Shown: one piece after another, positions 32,070-40,001 of the stretch
Position numbering within the stretch: position 1 is the first letter of the stretch
How the letters are laid out: every line of letters begins with the position of its first letter
From: Miltoncostaea sp050249835
GTDB lineage: Bacteria; Actinomycetota; Thermoleophilia; Miltoncostaeales; Miltoncostaeaceae
Assembly: GCA_050249835.1 (NCBI GenBank)
Contig: JBFWPT010000003.1
Location: forward strand, 112,339 to 176,338
DNA length: 64,000 nt
Direction of reading: 5' to 3'
The notes under the pieces: model-generated
Told to the model about the DNA's origin: nothing
The model's database searches: none
What the model saw: only the letters and a program-made list of their open reading frames with translations
Program-made: the position numbers and the translations under genes

Positions 32070-33973
32070 GCGCCCCCGCCCGGCGCCTGCGGGCGCGCTC
32101 CCTGGCGCTGGTCGCCTACGGGGAGATCGGTTCGTCGCTGATCTTCGCCCTCGGCATCGTCGCGCTCTACGCGGTCGGGCTGACCCCGTGGGTGCTGCTC
32201 GCCGTGGGCGCCCTCGTCCTGGTCGTGGCCCTGTCCTACGCCGAGGGCTCGTCGGCGATGCCCGAGGCGGGCGGCGCCGCCACGTTCGTGCGCCGGGCCT
32301 TCAGCGACCTGGCCGGCTTCGCGACCGGCTGGGTGCTGTTCCTCGACTACCTGGTCGTCATCGCCCTCGCGGCCCTCTACGTGCCGTCCTACCTCGGCGC
32401 GGCGTTCGGCTGGGACGCCCTCGACGAGCGTCCGTGGGACGCGCTCATCGCGATCCTCGTCGTCGCCGTGCTGGCGGGCGTGCGGCGCATCCGGCGCATC
32501 CGGCTGTACGCGATCGCGGTGGTGGCCGCCGCCGTGGCCCTCGTCGTGCAGCTCGCGATCGCGGTCCTCGGCTTCGCCCTGGTGTTCTCGTCCGACGCCC
32601 TGACGGTCGGGATGGACATCGGCACCGCGCCGTCGTGGACGTCGATCGCGCTGGCCCTGTCGCTGGCGATGCTCGCCTACACCGGGCTGGAGACGGTCAC
32701 GAACTTCGGGGCGGAGGTGCGCGAGCCGGGCCGCACGCTGCCGCTCAGCATGTTCGTGGGGATCGGGACCGTCGTGGTCGTGAACGTGGCCGTCTCGATG
32801 GTGGGCGTCACGGCCTACCCGACCCACCCGGAGCCCGGCGAGAGCGACGGCGTCGCGACGGACCTCGCCACCGACTGGCTCGGCGCCCCGCTCGTGGGCA
32901 TCGCCCGGGCGATCGGCGACGAGCTGCCCGGGGGCGCCGACCTCCTGGTGGGGATCGTCGGCGTCTCGAACGCGCTCATCCTGGTCACGGCCATCGCCAC
33001 CTCGATGGCGGGCGGCGAGCGCCTGGCCTACTCGATGGCCCGGTACGACATGCTCCCGCACGCCTTCGCGCGCCCGGACCGCGGGGCGTCGCCGACCCCG
33101 GCGGCCACCCTGGCCGCGGCGGTGATCGCCCCGGTGTTCATCGTCGTGGCCGACGCGGTGGGGGACCCGGGCCTGTTCCTCGCGGGGCTCTTCTCCTTCG
33201 GCGTCCTGATCGCGATGACGGCGGCCCAGTTCGCCGTGGTGCGGCTGCGCGTCCGGGAGCCGGAGCTGGCGCGCCCGTTCCGGGTGCCCCTGGGCATCCC
33301 CTGGCGCGGCGCGACGATCCCGCTGCCGTCCCTCGTGGGCGGCGTCCTCACCCTGGCCCTCTGGATCGCGTCCCTGTTCACCCACGGGGGCGCCGCCGTC
33401 CTCGGGCCGCTCTGGCTCGCCGGGGGCCTCGTCGTCTACCTCCTGTCGCGGCGGGCCGGCGGCGAGACGCTCTTCGGCCGGGCCACGCCCGCGGTGCCCG
33501 ACCTGGTGGGCGACGGGGACGAGGCCGGCGCGCAGCGCATCCTGGTGCCCCTCAAGCTCGCGGACATCGGCGAGGAGGTGCTGGCCACGGCCCTGCGGCT
33601 CGCCGAGGAGCGCGGGGCCTCGGTGCGGGTGCTCCACGTGCTGAAGGTCCCGTTGTCCCGGCCACTCGACTGCGCGATGGGGGAGGAGGAGGACCGGGCC
33701 CGCGAGGCCGTCGAGGAGGCGCGCGCGCTCGCCGCCGACCTGGGGGTGGAGGTCATCCCGCGCGTGATGCGCGCCCGGTCGCTCAGCGAGGCGATCGTGG
33801 ACGAGGCCGAGGCCAGCGGATCGGACCTGGTGGTAATGGGGTCCGCGGCGCGCTGGCGGGGTCAGAAGCGCTTCTTCAGCCCGACGGTCGACGAGGTGCT
33901 GCGGCGTGCGCGTTGCGAGGTGATGATCGTCACCTATCCGCCCGGCGTCATGGACGACGAGGACGCGTCATGA
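32054..33973 (+). CDS. second APC-superfamily permease with UspA domain
   Basis: The 639-residue protein is a paralogue of the upstream permease, with the same 12-helix APC core (GEIGSSLIFALG in TM1, MLAYTGLETVTNFGAEV in TM6) and a C-terminal UspA domain ending at CEVMIVTY. Two permeases of this type side by side suggest a heteromer or transporters for different conditions. GTG at 32054 is used. The next gene begins 7 bp after the stop. As with its neighbour, potassium or another cation is the favoured substrate because of the downstream RCK genes, but the sequence alone does not settle it. Confidence 0.75.
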   Translation: MATRLSAPARRLRARSLALVAYGEIGSSLIFALGIVALYAVGLTPWVLLAVGALVLVVALSYAEGSSAMPEAGGAATFVRRAFSDLAGFATGWVLFLDYLVVIALAALYVPSYLGAAFGWDALDERPWDALIAILVVAVLAGVRRIRRIRLYAIAVVAAAVALVVQLAIAVLGFALVFSSDALTVGMDIGTAPSWTSIALALSLAMLAYTGLETVTNFGAEVREPGRTLPLSMFVGIGTVVVVNVAVSMVGVTAYPTHPEPGESDGVATDLATDWLGAPLVGIARAIGDELPGGADLLVGIVGVSNALILVTAIATSMAGGERLAYSMARYDMLPHAFARPDRGASPTPAATLAAAVIAPVFIVVADAVGDPGLFLAGLFSFGVLIAMTAAQFAVVRLRVREPELARPFRVPLGIPWRGATIPLPSLVGGVLTLALWIASLFTHGGAAVLGPLWLAGGLVVYLLSRRAGGETLFGRATPAVPDLVGDGDEAGAQRILVPLKLADIGEEVLATALRLAEERGASVRVLHVLKVPLSRPLDCAMGEEEDRAREAVEEARALAADLGVEVIPRVMRARSLSEAIVDEAEASGSDLVVMGSAARWRGQKRFFSPTVDEVLRRARCEVMIVTYPPGVMDDEDAS

Positions 33974-33974
33974 T
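33969..33974 (+). promoter_or_regulatory. -10-like hexamer, leaderless geometry
   Basis: CATGAT overlaps the permease stop and is 6 nt from the ATG of the first RCK gene at 33981. It could allow separate expression of the two regulatory subunits. Confidence 0.3.
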
Positions 33975-33980
33975 CCGGGC

Positions 33981-34406
33981 ATGAAGGCGATCGTCATCGG
34001 GTGCGGCCGGGTCGGCTCCACCCTCGCGCGGACCCTGGCCGACGAGGGCTGGAAGGTCATCGTCGTCGAGCTGCACGAGGACAACCTGGGGCGCCTCGGC
34101 CCGGAGTGGCGGCACCCGGTCGTGATCGGCCACGGGATGGACACGGACGTGCTCGAGGAGGCCGGCATCGAGCGCGCCCAGGCACTCATCGCCGCCACCG
34201 ACGGCGACAACACGAACCTCGTGATCGCCCAGGTGGCCACCCGGCGGTACGACGTGCGGCACGTGGCCGCGCGCATCCAGGACCCGGCCCGCGCGGACGC
34301 CTACTCCGACCGGGGCTTCGAGGTGATCTCCCCCGTCAAGATGGCCATCGACGGCCTCGCGCGCTGGGCGCGGGCCGCGGCCGCGGAGCCGGAGGGGACG
34401 GGCTGA
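33981..34406 (+). CDS. TrkA-N (RCK) protein, short form
   Basis: The 141-residue protein is a bare RCK N-lobe: the nucleotide-binding GCGRVGSTLA (residues 8-17), the Asp/Glu-rich VVELHEDN strand end and an AATDGDNTNLVIAQ segment. It lacks the RCK C-terminal ligand domain, so it is about half the usual length of KtrA. In actinobacteria CeoB and CeoC-like pairs of this kind occur beside APC permeases. It should bind NAD(H) or ATP and regulate the transporter. Its stop overlaps the next start (TGATG). Confidence 0.8.
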   Translation: MKAIVIGCGRVGSTLARTLADEGWKVIVVELHEDNLGRLGPEWRHPVVIGHGMDTDVLEEAGIERAQALIAATDGDNTNLVIAQVATRRYDVRHVAARIQDPARADAYSDRGFEVISPVKMAIDGLARWARAAAAEPEGTG

Positions 34407-35068
34407 TGTTCGCGATCGTCGTGGGCGGGGGGAAGGTGGGCGCCAACGTCACGCGCTCGCTGGCGGAGCGGGACCAGGAGGTCGTGCTCGTCGAGAGCCA
34501 GGCCGAGCGGGCGGACGCGCTGGAGGCCGAGTTCGGCCACCGGGTCGTGCAGGGCGACGGCACCGAGCTGTACGTGCTGGAGCGCGCCGGGGTCACCCGG
34601 CCGCCGGACATCGTGGTGGCCGTCACCGGCGACGACGAGGACAACCTCGTCATCTCCCAGCTCGCCAAGGAGCGCTACGGCGTCGCGAAGGTGATCGCCC
34701 GCGTCAACGACCCGCGCAACCAGTCCCACTTCGACCTGCTCGGCGTGTCGCCGACGGTGTGCCCGACCCAGCGGATCATGGCCCTCATCGAGCACGAGGT
34801 GCCCGAGCACGACCTCGTCCACCTGCTCGAGCTGCGCAACGAGAACCTGGAGATCATCGAGGTCGAGATCGACCCGAGCTGCCCGTGCATCGGCAAGGCG
34901 GTCGACGCGATCGACCTGCCCTCCGGGTCGCGAGTCATCTCCGTGGTGCGCGACGGCACCGCCGAGATCGCCCTGGGCACGACGATCCTGGAGGCGGGGG
35001 ACCAGGTCCTGGCGATCCTGCAGCCGGGCCGCGAGGGCGAGGTGAGGGACATCCTCCTCGGCCGCTAG
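34406..35068 (+). CDS. TrkA-N/TrkA-C (RCK) protein
   Basis: The 220-residue protein has a nucleotide-binding RCK-N domain (VVGGGKVGANV, then VESQAERAD) and a C-terminal RCK-C domain (about 140-215, with CPCIGKAVDAIDLP and LEAGDQVLAIL). It resembles KtrA/TrkA regulatory subunits, which sense ATP/ADP, NAD or cyclic di-AMP and gate potassium transporters. It overlaps the upstream half-size RCK gene by 1 bp, so the two may form a mixed ring. No TrkH/KtrB subunit is encoded here, leaving the two APC permeases as the likely partners. Confidence 0.85.
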   Translation: MFAIVVGGGKVGANVTRSLAERDQEVVLVESQAERADALEAEFGHRVVQGDGTELYVLERAGVTRPPDIVVAVTGDDEDNLVISQLAKERYGVAKVIARVNDPRNQSHFDLLGVSPTVCPTQRIMALIEHEVPEHDLVHLLELRNENLEIIEVEIDPSCPCIGKAVDAIDLPSGSRVISVVRDGTAEIALGTTILEAGDQVLAILQPGREGEVRDILLGR

Positions 35069-35112
35069 CGGGCCCGTGTTTCGTCCGGCGCCCGGACGGG
35101 TATGGCGCCGCC

Positions 35113-35370
35113 ATGGCGGTGGAGCTGGAGCAGTCCGAGCGGGTCGTCCTGGTCCTGTCCCGGTCGCCCGTGCGCAGCCTCATGCGGACCTGGCTGGGCT
35201 CGGAGGGCTACGACGTCCAGGTGGCCCACGCCTGGGAGGTCGACCGGCTCGTCGACGAGGGCGCGGCGGGTGTCGTCATCACCTCCGGCGAGCTCGACGG
35301 CGAGTGGGGCTGGTCGTCGCGCCACGACGGCGTGCTGGTGCTGGCGCTCCCCGACCCCCCGCCGGACTGA
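35113..35370 (+). CDS. small receiver-like protein, unknown function
   Basis: The 85-residue protein reads like a shortened response-regulator receiver: VVLVLSRSPVRSLMRTWLGSEGYDVQVA, then alternating strands and helices, but with no phospho-acceptor Asp at the usual place (VVITSGELDG). So it may be a degenerate receiver with no phosphorylation. TATGGC lies 6 nt before the ATG, a weak leaderless pattern. Confidence 0.45.
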   Translation: MAVELEQSERVVLVLSRSPVRSLMRTWLGSEGYDVQVAHAWEVDRLVDEGAAGVVITSGELDGEWGWSSRHDGVLVLALPDPPPD

Positions 35371-35738
35371 CCGGGGGACCGGCGCCGGTCCGGGGCGCCT
35401 TCGCCATCCTGCAGGTGTCCGACCTCGGCCGGGCGCTCGGGTTCTATCGGGACCGGCTCGGCTTCGCGATGGCGTACGCCTTCCCCGACCCGGACGAGCC
35501 GGCCTTCGTCAGCCTCGAGGTCGACGGCGGGTCGCTCGGGCTCGCGGCCTCCGAGGACGAGGTGATCCCCGGCACGACCGCGGTCTGGGCCTACTGCGAC
35601 GACGTGGACGCCCTGGTCGCCCGCCTCCGCTCCGCGGGGGTGCCCGTCCTGGCCGAGCCCTCCGACACGGACTGGGGGGAGCGCATGGCGACGGTCGCGG
35701 ACCCCGACGGCCACGTCGTGCACCTCGGGCGCGCCTGA
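35367..35738 (+). CDS. VOC-family (glyoxalase/bleomycin resistance) protein
   Basis: The 123-residue protein has one VOC half-barrel pair: FAILQVSDLGRALGFYRDRLGF at the start, FVSLEVDGGSLGLA in the middle, and WGERMATVADPDGHVVHLGRA at the end, where the terminal metal Glu of the family is not evident. Function may be dioxygenase-, isomerase- or binding-type. The start is uncertain: a CTG at 35367 overlaps the previous stop (CTGA), and the nearest GTG in frame (35304) lies well inside the previous gene. Confidence 0.6.
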   Translation: MTGGPAPVRGAFAILQVSDLGRALGFYRDRLGFAMAYAFPDPDEPAFVSLEVDGGSLGLAASEDEVIPGTTAVWAYCDDVDALVARLRSAGVPVLAEPSDTDWGERMATVADPDGHVVHLGRA

Positions 35739-35764
35739 GACGAGCCCGGCGCCCCTCCGCGTGA

Positions 35765-35770
35765 CAGAGT
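35765..35770 (+). promoter_or_regulatory. -10-like hexamer, leaderless geometry
   Basis: CAGAGT is followed by exactly 6 nt and the GTG start of birA at 35777. Confidence 0.35.
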
Positions 35771-35776
35771 GCGGGC

Positions 35777-36745
35777 GTGTCCGCCGCCGAGACCGCCGCC
35801 CGCCGCGAGCGCGTGCTCGCCGCCCTCGTGGAGGCCGGTGACGCCGGCGTGTCCGGGGAGGCGCTGGCCGGGGTGCTGGGATGCTCCCGGGCGGCCGTCC
35901 ACCGCCACGTCGACGCGCTCCGGCGCGAGGGCGTCGAGGTCGTGAGCGCCCATGACGGCTACCGGCTGGGGGAGGGGGAGGACCCCGTCGTCCCGGCCCT
36001 GGTGGCGCCCCGCCTGGAGCCCCCGCTCGCCGGCCCGGTGCGCTGGTCCGCCGAGACCGGCTCCACCAACGACGACATCACGGCCCTCGCCCGCGACGGG
36101 GCCCCCGAGGGGACCGTCGTCGGCGCCGATCGCCAGAGCGCGGGCCGCGGCCGCCGCGGGCGCGCCTGGGAGGCCGGCCGCGGCGACGCCCTGCTCGTCT
36201 CGGCGCTCATGCGGCCCGCCGTCGCCCCGGTGGAGGCGGCCCTGTTCCCGGTGGTCGTGGCCGTCGGCGCCGCCGAGGCCCTGGGCCCGGACGCGCGCAT
36301 CGTCTGGCCCAACGACATCGTGATCGACGGGGCCAAGGTGGCGGGGATCCTCTGCGAGATGTCGGCGGACCAGGAGCGGGTGGCCTGGGCCGTCGCCGGA
36401 ATCGGCGTCAACGTGCGCGCGGCGCCGGCGCTGGCCGACGCCCGCTGGCGCCCGGGCGCGCTCGCCGACCACGGACCCGCCCCGGCGCGCGCCGACCTGC
36501 TCGTGGACCTGCTGAACGCGGTCGGGCGGCGCTACGCGGCGTGGGCCGTCGGCGACGTCGCCGGGGTGCTCGCGGCGTTCGCCGCGCGCGACGCCCTGGC
36601 CGGGCGCGGGGTGACCGTGTCGCTCGGCGACGAGGAGCTGACCGGCACCTGCGCCGGCACCGACGAGCTCGGCCGGCTGCGGCTGATGACGGCCGCCGGG
36701 GAGCGCCTGCTGGGCGCCGGCGAGGTGGTGCGCGTCACCGGTTAG
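35777..36745 (+). CDS. birA: biotin-[acetyl-CoA-carboxylase] ligase / repressor
   Basis: The 322-residue protein has an N-terminal winged helix (residues 8-60, CSRAAVHRHVDALRREGVEV), the biotinyl-AMP loop GRGRRGRAWE, the catalytic segment IVWPNDIVIDGAKVAGILCE, and a C-terminal SH3-like domain. It should activate biotin with ATP and attach it to acyl-CoA carboxylase carrier protein; the DNA-binding domain suggests that it also represses biotin genes. The GTG at 35777 matches leaderless geometry. Its stop overlaps the stop of the convergent ArsR gene. Confidence 0.9.
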   Translation: MSAAETAARRERVLAALVEAGDAGVSGEALAGVLGCSRAAVHRHVDALRREGVEVVSAHDGYRLGEGEDPVVPALVAPRLEPPLAGPVRWSAETGSTNDDITALARDGAPEGTVVGADRQSAGRGRRGRAWEAGRGDALLVSALMRPAVAPVEAALFPVVVAVGAAEALGPDARIVWPNDIVIDGAKVAGILCEMSADQERVAWAVAGIGVNVRAAPALADARWRPGALADHGPAPARADLLVDLLNAVGRRYAAWAVGDVAGVLAAFAARDALAGRGVTVSLGDEELTGTCAGTDELGRLRLMTAAGERLLGAGEVVRVTG

Positions 36746-37065
36746 TGAGGCGCCTCCACGGCGCGCTTGAGGCGGTCGAGGCGGGCGTCCCACGCTGAGG
36801 CCGTGCGCCCCATCCAGTCCGCGGCGGGCTCCAGGGCCCCGGGGCGCAGGCGGTAGCGCACCTCGCGGCCGGGGCCGTCCACGCGCTCCACCAGGCCGGC
36901 CTCGCCGAGGGTGGCGAGGTGCTTGGCCACGGCCTGGCGGGTGATCGGGAGGTCCCCCGTGAGCGCGGGCACGGTGGTGACGCCGTCGCGCAGCAGCGTC
37001 TCCACCATGCCGCGGCGGGTGGGGTCGGCAAGGGCGCCGAGGACCGCGCCGAGCGGGTCGCTCAC
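36742..37065 (-). CDS. ArsR-family repressor
   Basis: The 107-residue winged-helix protein has LADPTRRGMVETLLRDG, the recognition helix ITRQAVAKHLATLGEAGLVE, and the wing GREVRYRL. It has no metal-binding cysteine motif, so it belongs to the non-metal ArsR group that is often paired with SRPBCC (AHSA1) proteins, as here. The GTG start overlaps the SRPBCC stop by 4 bp. It probably binds the inverted repeats at 37380-37424 and so controls its own operon and the divergent clpP. Confidence 0.85.
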   Translation of the reverse strand: MSDPLGAVLGALADPTRRGMVETLLRDGVTTVPALTGDLPITRQAVAKHLATLGEAGLVERVDGPGREVRYRLRPGALEPAADWMGRTASAWDARLDRLKRAVEAPH

Positions 37066-37361
37066 GCGAACGCCGGGACGAACGCCGCCGCGAGCCGGGC
37101 CGTCGGGACCGACGCCGGGGCGGTCTCGGTCACGATCACCCGCGCGCCCGCGGGGGCCGCGACGACCAGGAACTCGACGCGGGTGGCCGGGGCGTCGCCC
37201 TCCCACCACCACCACACCAGGCGGTGCGGGGCGTCGGCGCTCTCCACGACGACCTCGCGGCCCTCCTCGCCCAGCCAGCGCTCGCGCCCCTCCTCGGTGG
37301 CGAGCGCCTCCCAGACCTCCTCGGGGGTGGCCTCGACCTCGGTCTCGCGCGTCACGGTCAC
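37062..37361 (-). CDS. SRPBCC (AHSA1-like) protein
   Basis: The 99-residue protein is a short START/SRPBCC fold: VTRETEVEATPEEVWEALAT, WLGEEGREVV, and HRLVWWWWEGD, then a C-terminal helix. It is shorter than the usual 140 residues and lacks part of the middle strands. It probably binds a hydrophobic ligand that signals to the coupled ArsR repressor. The GTG at 37361 is preceded by GGAGG, 7 nt away. Confidence 0.75.
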   Translation of the reverse strand: MTVTRETEVEATPEEVWEALATEEGRERWLGEEGREVVVESADAPHRLVWWWWEGDAPATRVEFLVVAAPAGARVIVTETAPASVPTARLAAAFVPAFA

Positions 37362-37379
37362 GCCCGCCTCCTCATTTGA

Positions 37380-37393
37380 CAACCGATCGGTTG
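37380..37393. promoter_or_regulatory. 14-bp palindrome, candidate ArsR operator
   Basis: CAACCGATCGGTTG is a perfect palindrome in the divergent spacer between SRPBCC-ArsR and clpP. It is overlapped by TTGACA (37376-37381) and followed by a -10-like TATGGT (37395-37400). Confidence 0.6.
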
Positions 37394-37404
37394 CTATGGT
37401 GACA

Positions 37405-37424
37405 CGACAACCATGCAGTTGTCG
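37405..37424. promoter_or_regulatory. 7-bp inverted repeat, second candidate operator
   Basis: CGACAAC and GTTGTCG flank a 6-nt spacer. It shares the ACAAC/GTTG half-site with the palindrome at 37380-37393 and ends just before the AAAGGA ribosome site of clpP. Confidence 0.55.
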
Positions 37425-37436
37425 AAAGGATAGACC

Positions 37437-38051
37437 ATGCCCCTCGTCCCCATGGTGGTCGAGCAGAGCCCCCGCGGCGAGCGCTCGTTCGACATCTACT
37501 CGCGCCTGCTCAACGAGCGGATCGTCTTCCTCGGCACGCCGGTGGACGACGCCGTGGCCAACCTCATCGTGGCCCAGCTCCTGCACCTGGAGAGCGAGGA
37601 CCCCGACAAGGACATCTCGCTCTACATCAACTCCCCGGGCGGCGTCGTCTACGCCGGCCTGGCGATCTACGACACGATGCAGTTCATCCGCCCGGACGTG
37701 CAGACGATCTGCTTCGGCGTCGCGATGAGCATGGGCTCGCTGCTGCTGGCGGGCGGCGCCCCCGGCAAGCGGATGGCCCTGCCGAGCAGCCGCATCCTCA
37801 TCCACCAGCCGAGCGGCGGATACCAGGGGCAGGCGACGGACATCGAGATCCACGCCCGCGAGACGATCGAGCTGCGGCGCCACGTGGACGAGATCTACGC
37901 CCACCACACCGGCCGGAGCGCGGAGGAGGTCCACCGCGACATGGAGCGCGACCGCTTCTTCACGGCCGCGCAGGCGCGCGACTACGGCCTCGTGGACCGG
38001 GTCATCGCGTCACACGAGATCGCGCACGTCCCCACCGGGTTCCGTGCCTAG
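37437..38051 (+). CDS. clpP: ATP-dependent Clp protease subunit, second copy
   Basis: The 204-residue protein has the full ClpP fold with the triad S98 (AMSMGS), H123 (LIHQPSGG) and D172. It is a close paralogue of the clpP beside clpX at 48576 but has a different C-terminus (HEIAHVPTGFRA) and is isolated from Clp ATPase genes. The upstream inverted repeats and the divergent ArsR gene suggest inducible expression. Mixed ClpP1P2 tetradecamers are known in actinobacteria, so it could combine with the other copy. Confidence 0.9.
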   Translation: MPLVPMVVEQSPRGERSFDIYSRLLNERIVFLGTPVDDAVANLIVAQLLHLESEDPDKDISLYINSPGGVVYAGLAIYDTMQFIRPDVQTICFGVAMSMGSLLLAGGAPGKRMALPSSRILIHQPSGGYQGQATDIEIHARETIELRRHVDEIYAHHTGRSAEEVHRDMERDRFFTAAQARDYGLVDRVIASHEIAHVPTGFRA

Positions 38052-38055
38052 GCTC

Positions 38056-38196
38056 CTAGTGGTGGTGCGGGGCGTCGCAGGAGTCGTGGTGGCAGTGGCA
38101 CTCCTCGGCCTTCGGGTTCGCCTCGCAGAACGGCGAGCAGAAGCGCTCACCCTTCTTCGCGTCGCAGGTGCATGAGGTGTGGGCGCACTCGGCCAT
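38056..38196 (-). CDS. metallothionein-like Cys/His-rich protein
   Basis: The 46-residue protein has nine Cys and seven His in the layout of bacterial metallothioneins: CAHTSCTC, FCSPFCE, ECHCHHDSC and a His-rich end. It should chelate Zn, Cd or Cu. GGGGG precedes the ATG. Its end lies 4 bp from the stop of the convergent clpP, placing a metal-binding protein beside an ArsR-controlled clpP. Confidence 0.7.
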   Translation of the reverse strand: MAECAHTSCTCDAKKGERFCSPFCEANPKAEECHCHHDSCDAPHHH

Positions 38197-38315
38197 CGGG
38201 TAACCCCCTCGTCGTCGTGGACCGTGGTGGTCCCCTGCCCTGCGGGGGACCATCCCGAACCCTGGCAGTCTCCACGGCAATCCGTCCACCCCGGGACGGC
38301 ACCGGAGGAGCGCCC

Positions 38316-39482
38316 GTGGACCCCGGATCGAGCGACATCCTCCTCACCGAGGACCTCCTGACCGACGCCGACCGCGCCGTGCGCGACCGCGTGCGGCGCT
38401 GGTGCGACGCCGAGGTGCTGCCGGCGATCAACGACCACTGGGAACGCGCGGAGTTCCCGTTCGCCCTGCTCCCGGGGCTCGCCGCGCTCGGCGTCTGCGG
38501 CGGCACGTTCACCGGCCACGGCCTGCCGGGGCTGTCGCCCCTGGCCGCGGGCCTGGTGTCGATGGAGCTCGCCCGGGCCGACGGCAGCGTCTCGACCTTC
38601 CACGGCGTCCACTCGGGCCTCGCGATGACGGCGATCGCGATGCTCGGCTCGGAGGAGCAGAGGGACCGCTGGCTGGGGCCGATGGCGCGGCTCGAGCTGA
38701 TCGGGGCGTTCGCGCTCACCGAGCCGGACCACGGGTCGGACGCCGTGACCCTCGAGACGCGGGTCCGCCGCCTCGGTGACGGGTATGTCCTGGACGGCGC
38801 CAAGCGATGGATCGGCAACGCGATGTTCGCCGACCTGATGATCGTCTGGGCCCGGGACGCCGCCGGCGACGTCGGGGCCTACGTCGTGGAGAAGGGGACC
38901 CCGGGGGTGGAGGCCCGCCTCATCACCGGCAAGATCGCCAAGCGGGCGTCGTGGCAGGCCGACGTGACGCTCACCGACGTCCGCGTGCCGGCGGAGAACC
39001 GGCTGGCCGCGGCGGCCTCCTTCGACGACGCGGCCGCCGTGCTCGCCCGCGCGCGGCCCGGCATCGCCTGGGGCGCCCTCGGCCACGCGACGGCGGCGTA
39101 CGAGATGGCGGTGCGGTACTGCATGGAGCGGGAGCAGTTCGGCAAGCCGATCGCCGCCTACCAGCTCACCCAGTTCCGCCTCGCCAAGATGCTCGCGCAG
39201 GTGACGTCGATGCGGCTCACCTGCATGCGCCTGGCCGCGCTGCAGGCCGAGGGCCGCGTGACGCCCCCCATGGCCTCGCTGGCGAAGATGCAGAACGCGG
39301 CCCTGGCGCGGTCGGTGGTGGCCGAGGCCCGCGACCTGCTCGGCGGTAACGGCATCCTGCTGGAGAACCACGTCGGCCGGCACCTCGGCGACGTCGAGGT
39401 CGTGTCGACGGTGGAGGGCACCGACGTCGTCCACGCCCTCATCGTGGGCCGGGAGATCACCGGCCTGAGCGCGTTCTCCTAG
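38316..39482 (+). CDS. acyl-CoA dehydrogenase, glutaryl-CoA dehydrogenase-like
   Basis: The 388-residue enzyme has the acyl-CoA dehydrogenase fold with FALTEPDHGSDA (flavin loop), REQFGKPIAAYQLTQFRLA, ARDLLGGNGILLENHVGRH, and the catalytic base in TVEGTDVVHALIVGREITG, the position used by glutaryl-CoA dehydrogenase. It should oxidise an acyl-CoA with FAD, passing electrons to ETF. Decarboxylation is possible but the substrate is not proven. GGAGGAGCGCCC precedes the GTG at 38316. It is convergent with the MarR gene (4-bp overlap). Confidence 0.85.
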   Translation: MDPGSSDILLTEDLLTDADRAVRDRVRRWCDAEVLPAINDHWERAEFPFALLPGLAALGVCGGTFTGHGLPGLSPLAAGLVSMELARADGSVSTFHGVHSGLAMTAIAMLGSEEQRDRWLGPMARLELIGAFALTEPDHGSDAVTLETRVRRLGDGYVLDGAKRWIGNAMFADLMIVWARDAAGDVGAYVVEKGTPGVEARLITGKIAKRASWQADVTLTDVRVPAENRLAAAASFDDAAAVLARARPGIAWGALGHATAAYEMAVRYCMEREQFGKPIAAYQLTQFRLAKMLAQVTSMRLTCMRLAALQAEGRVTPPMASLAKMQNAALARSVVAEARDLLGGNGILLENHVGRHLGDVEVVSTVEGTDVVHALIVGREITGLSAFS

Positions 39483-39931
39483 GGGGCCGACCGCAGGTCG
39501 GTCAGGGCCTCCCGCAGCGCCGCCATCCGGTCGGCGCCCAGGTGCTCGGTCCACGCCGCCTCGGTGCGGGCGGTGACCTCGCGCGCGAGGGCGAACACCT
39601 CGCGCCCGCGGTCCGTGGCGCGCACGAGGCGGGCGCGGCCGTCGGCCGGGTCGGGCACCTGCTCCACGTAACCGTGCCGCTCCAGGTGGGCGACCAGCTC
39701 CGCCATGGACTGGCGCGTCACCTGGGCGCGGTCGGCCAGCACGCCGACGCGGGTGCCGGCGTCGTCCAGGAACCCGAACACCGCGCCGTGGGCGGGGCGC
39801 ACCTGCGGGTGGCCGGCCGCGGCCAGCGCGTCCGTCAGGCGCTCGGTGAGCGTCATGAACGGCTCGCGCAGCAGCACCGCCAGCATCGGCGGGGCGTCGC
39901 GCGCGGTGGTGCGGGGGAGGCGGCTTGACAT
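39479..39931 (-). CDS. MarR-family regulator
   Basis: The 150-residue winged-helix protein has AQVTRQSMAELVAHLERHGYVE as the recognition part and DPADGRARLVRATDRGREV as the wing, typical of MarR. It is divergent from the cupin gene, and the 70-bp spacer holds two GCAGG/CCTGC-type inverted repeats (39934-39946 and 39966-39974). So it probably represses itself and the cupin gene. Its ligand is unknown. Confidence 0.85.
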   Translation of the reverse strand: MSSRLPRTTARDAPPMLAVLLREPFMTLTERLTDALAAAGHPQVRPAHGAVFGFLDDAGTRVGVLADRAQVTRQSMAELVAHLERHGYVEQVPDPADGRARLVRATDRGREVFALAREVTARTEAAWTEHLGADRMAALREALTDLRSAP

Positions 39932-39933
39932 AT

Positions 39934-39974
39934 GCAGGTGGCCTGCCTTTCAATGGAGGAGAAATGCAGCCTGC
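39934..39974. promoter_or_regulatory. paired inverted repeats, candidate MarR operators
   Basis: GCAGG-TGG-CCTGC (39934-39946) and GCAG-C-CTGC (39966-39974) are 32 bp apart, about three helical turns, in the MarR-cupin spacer. Confidence 0.5.
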
Positions 39975-40001
39975 CTGCCTATCTTACCTCCGGAGGTCCC
40001 G

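Noticed and set aside
39925..39930. TTGACA as a -35 for the cupin gene
   Set aside because: No matching -10 lies 16-18 nt downstream, and the hexamer lies over the MarR start codon.
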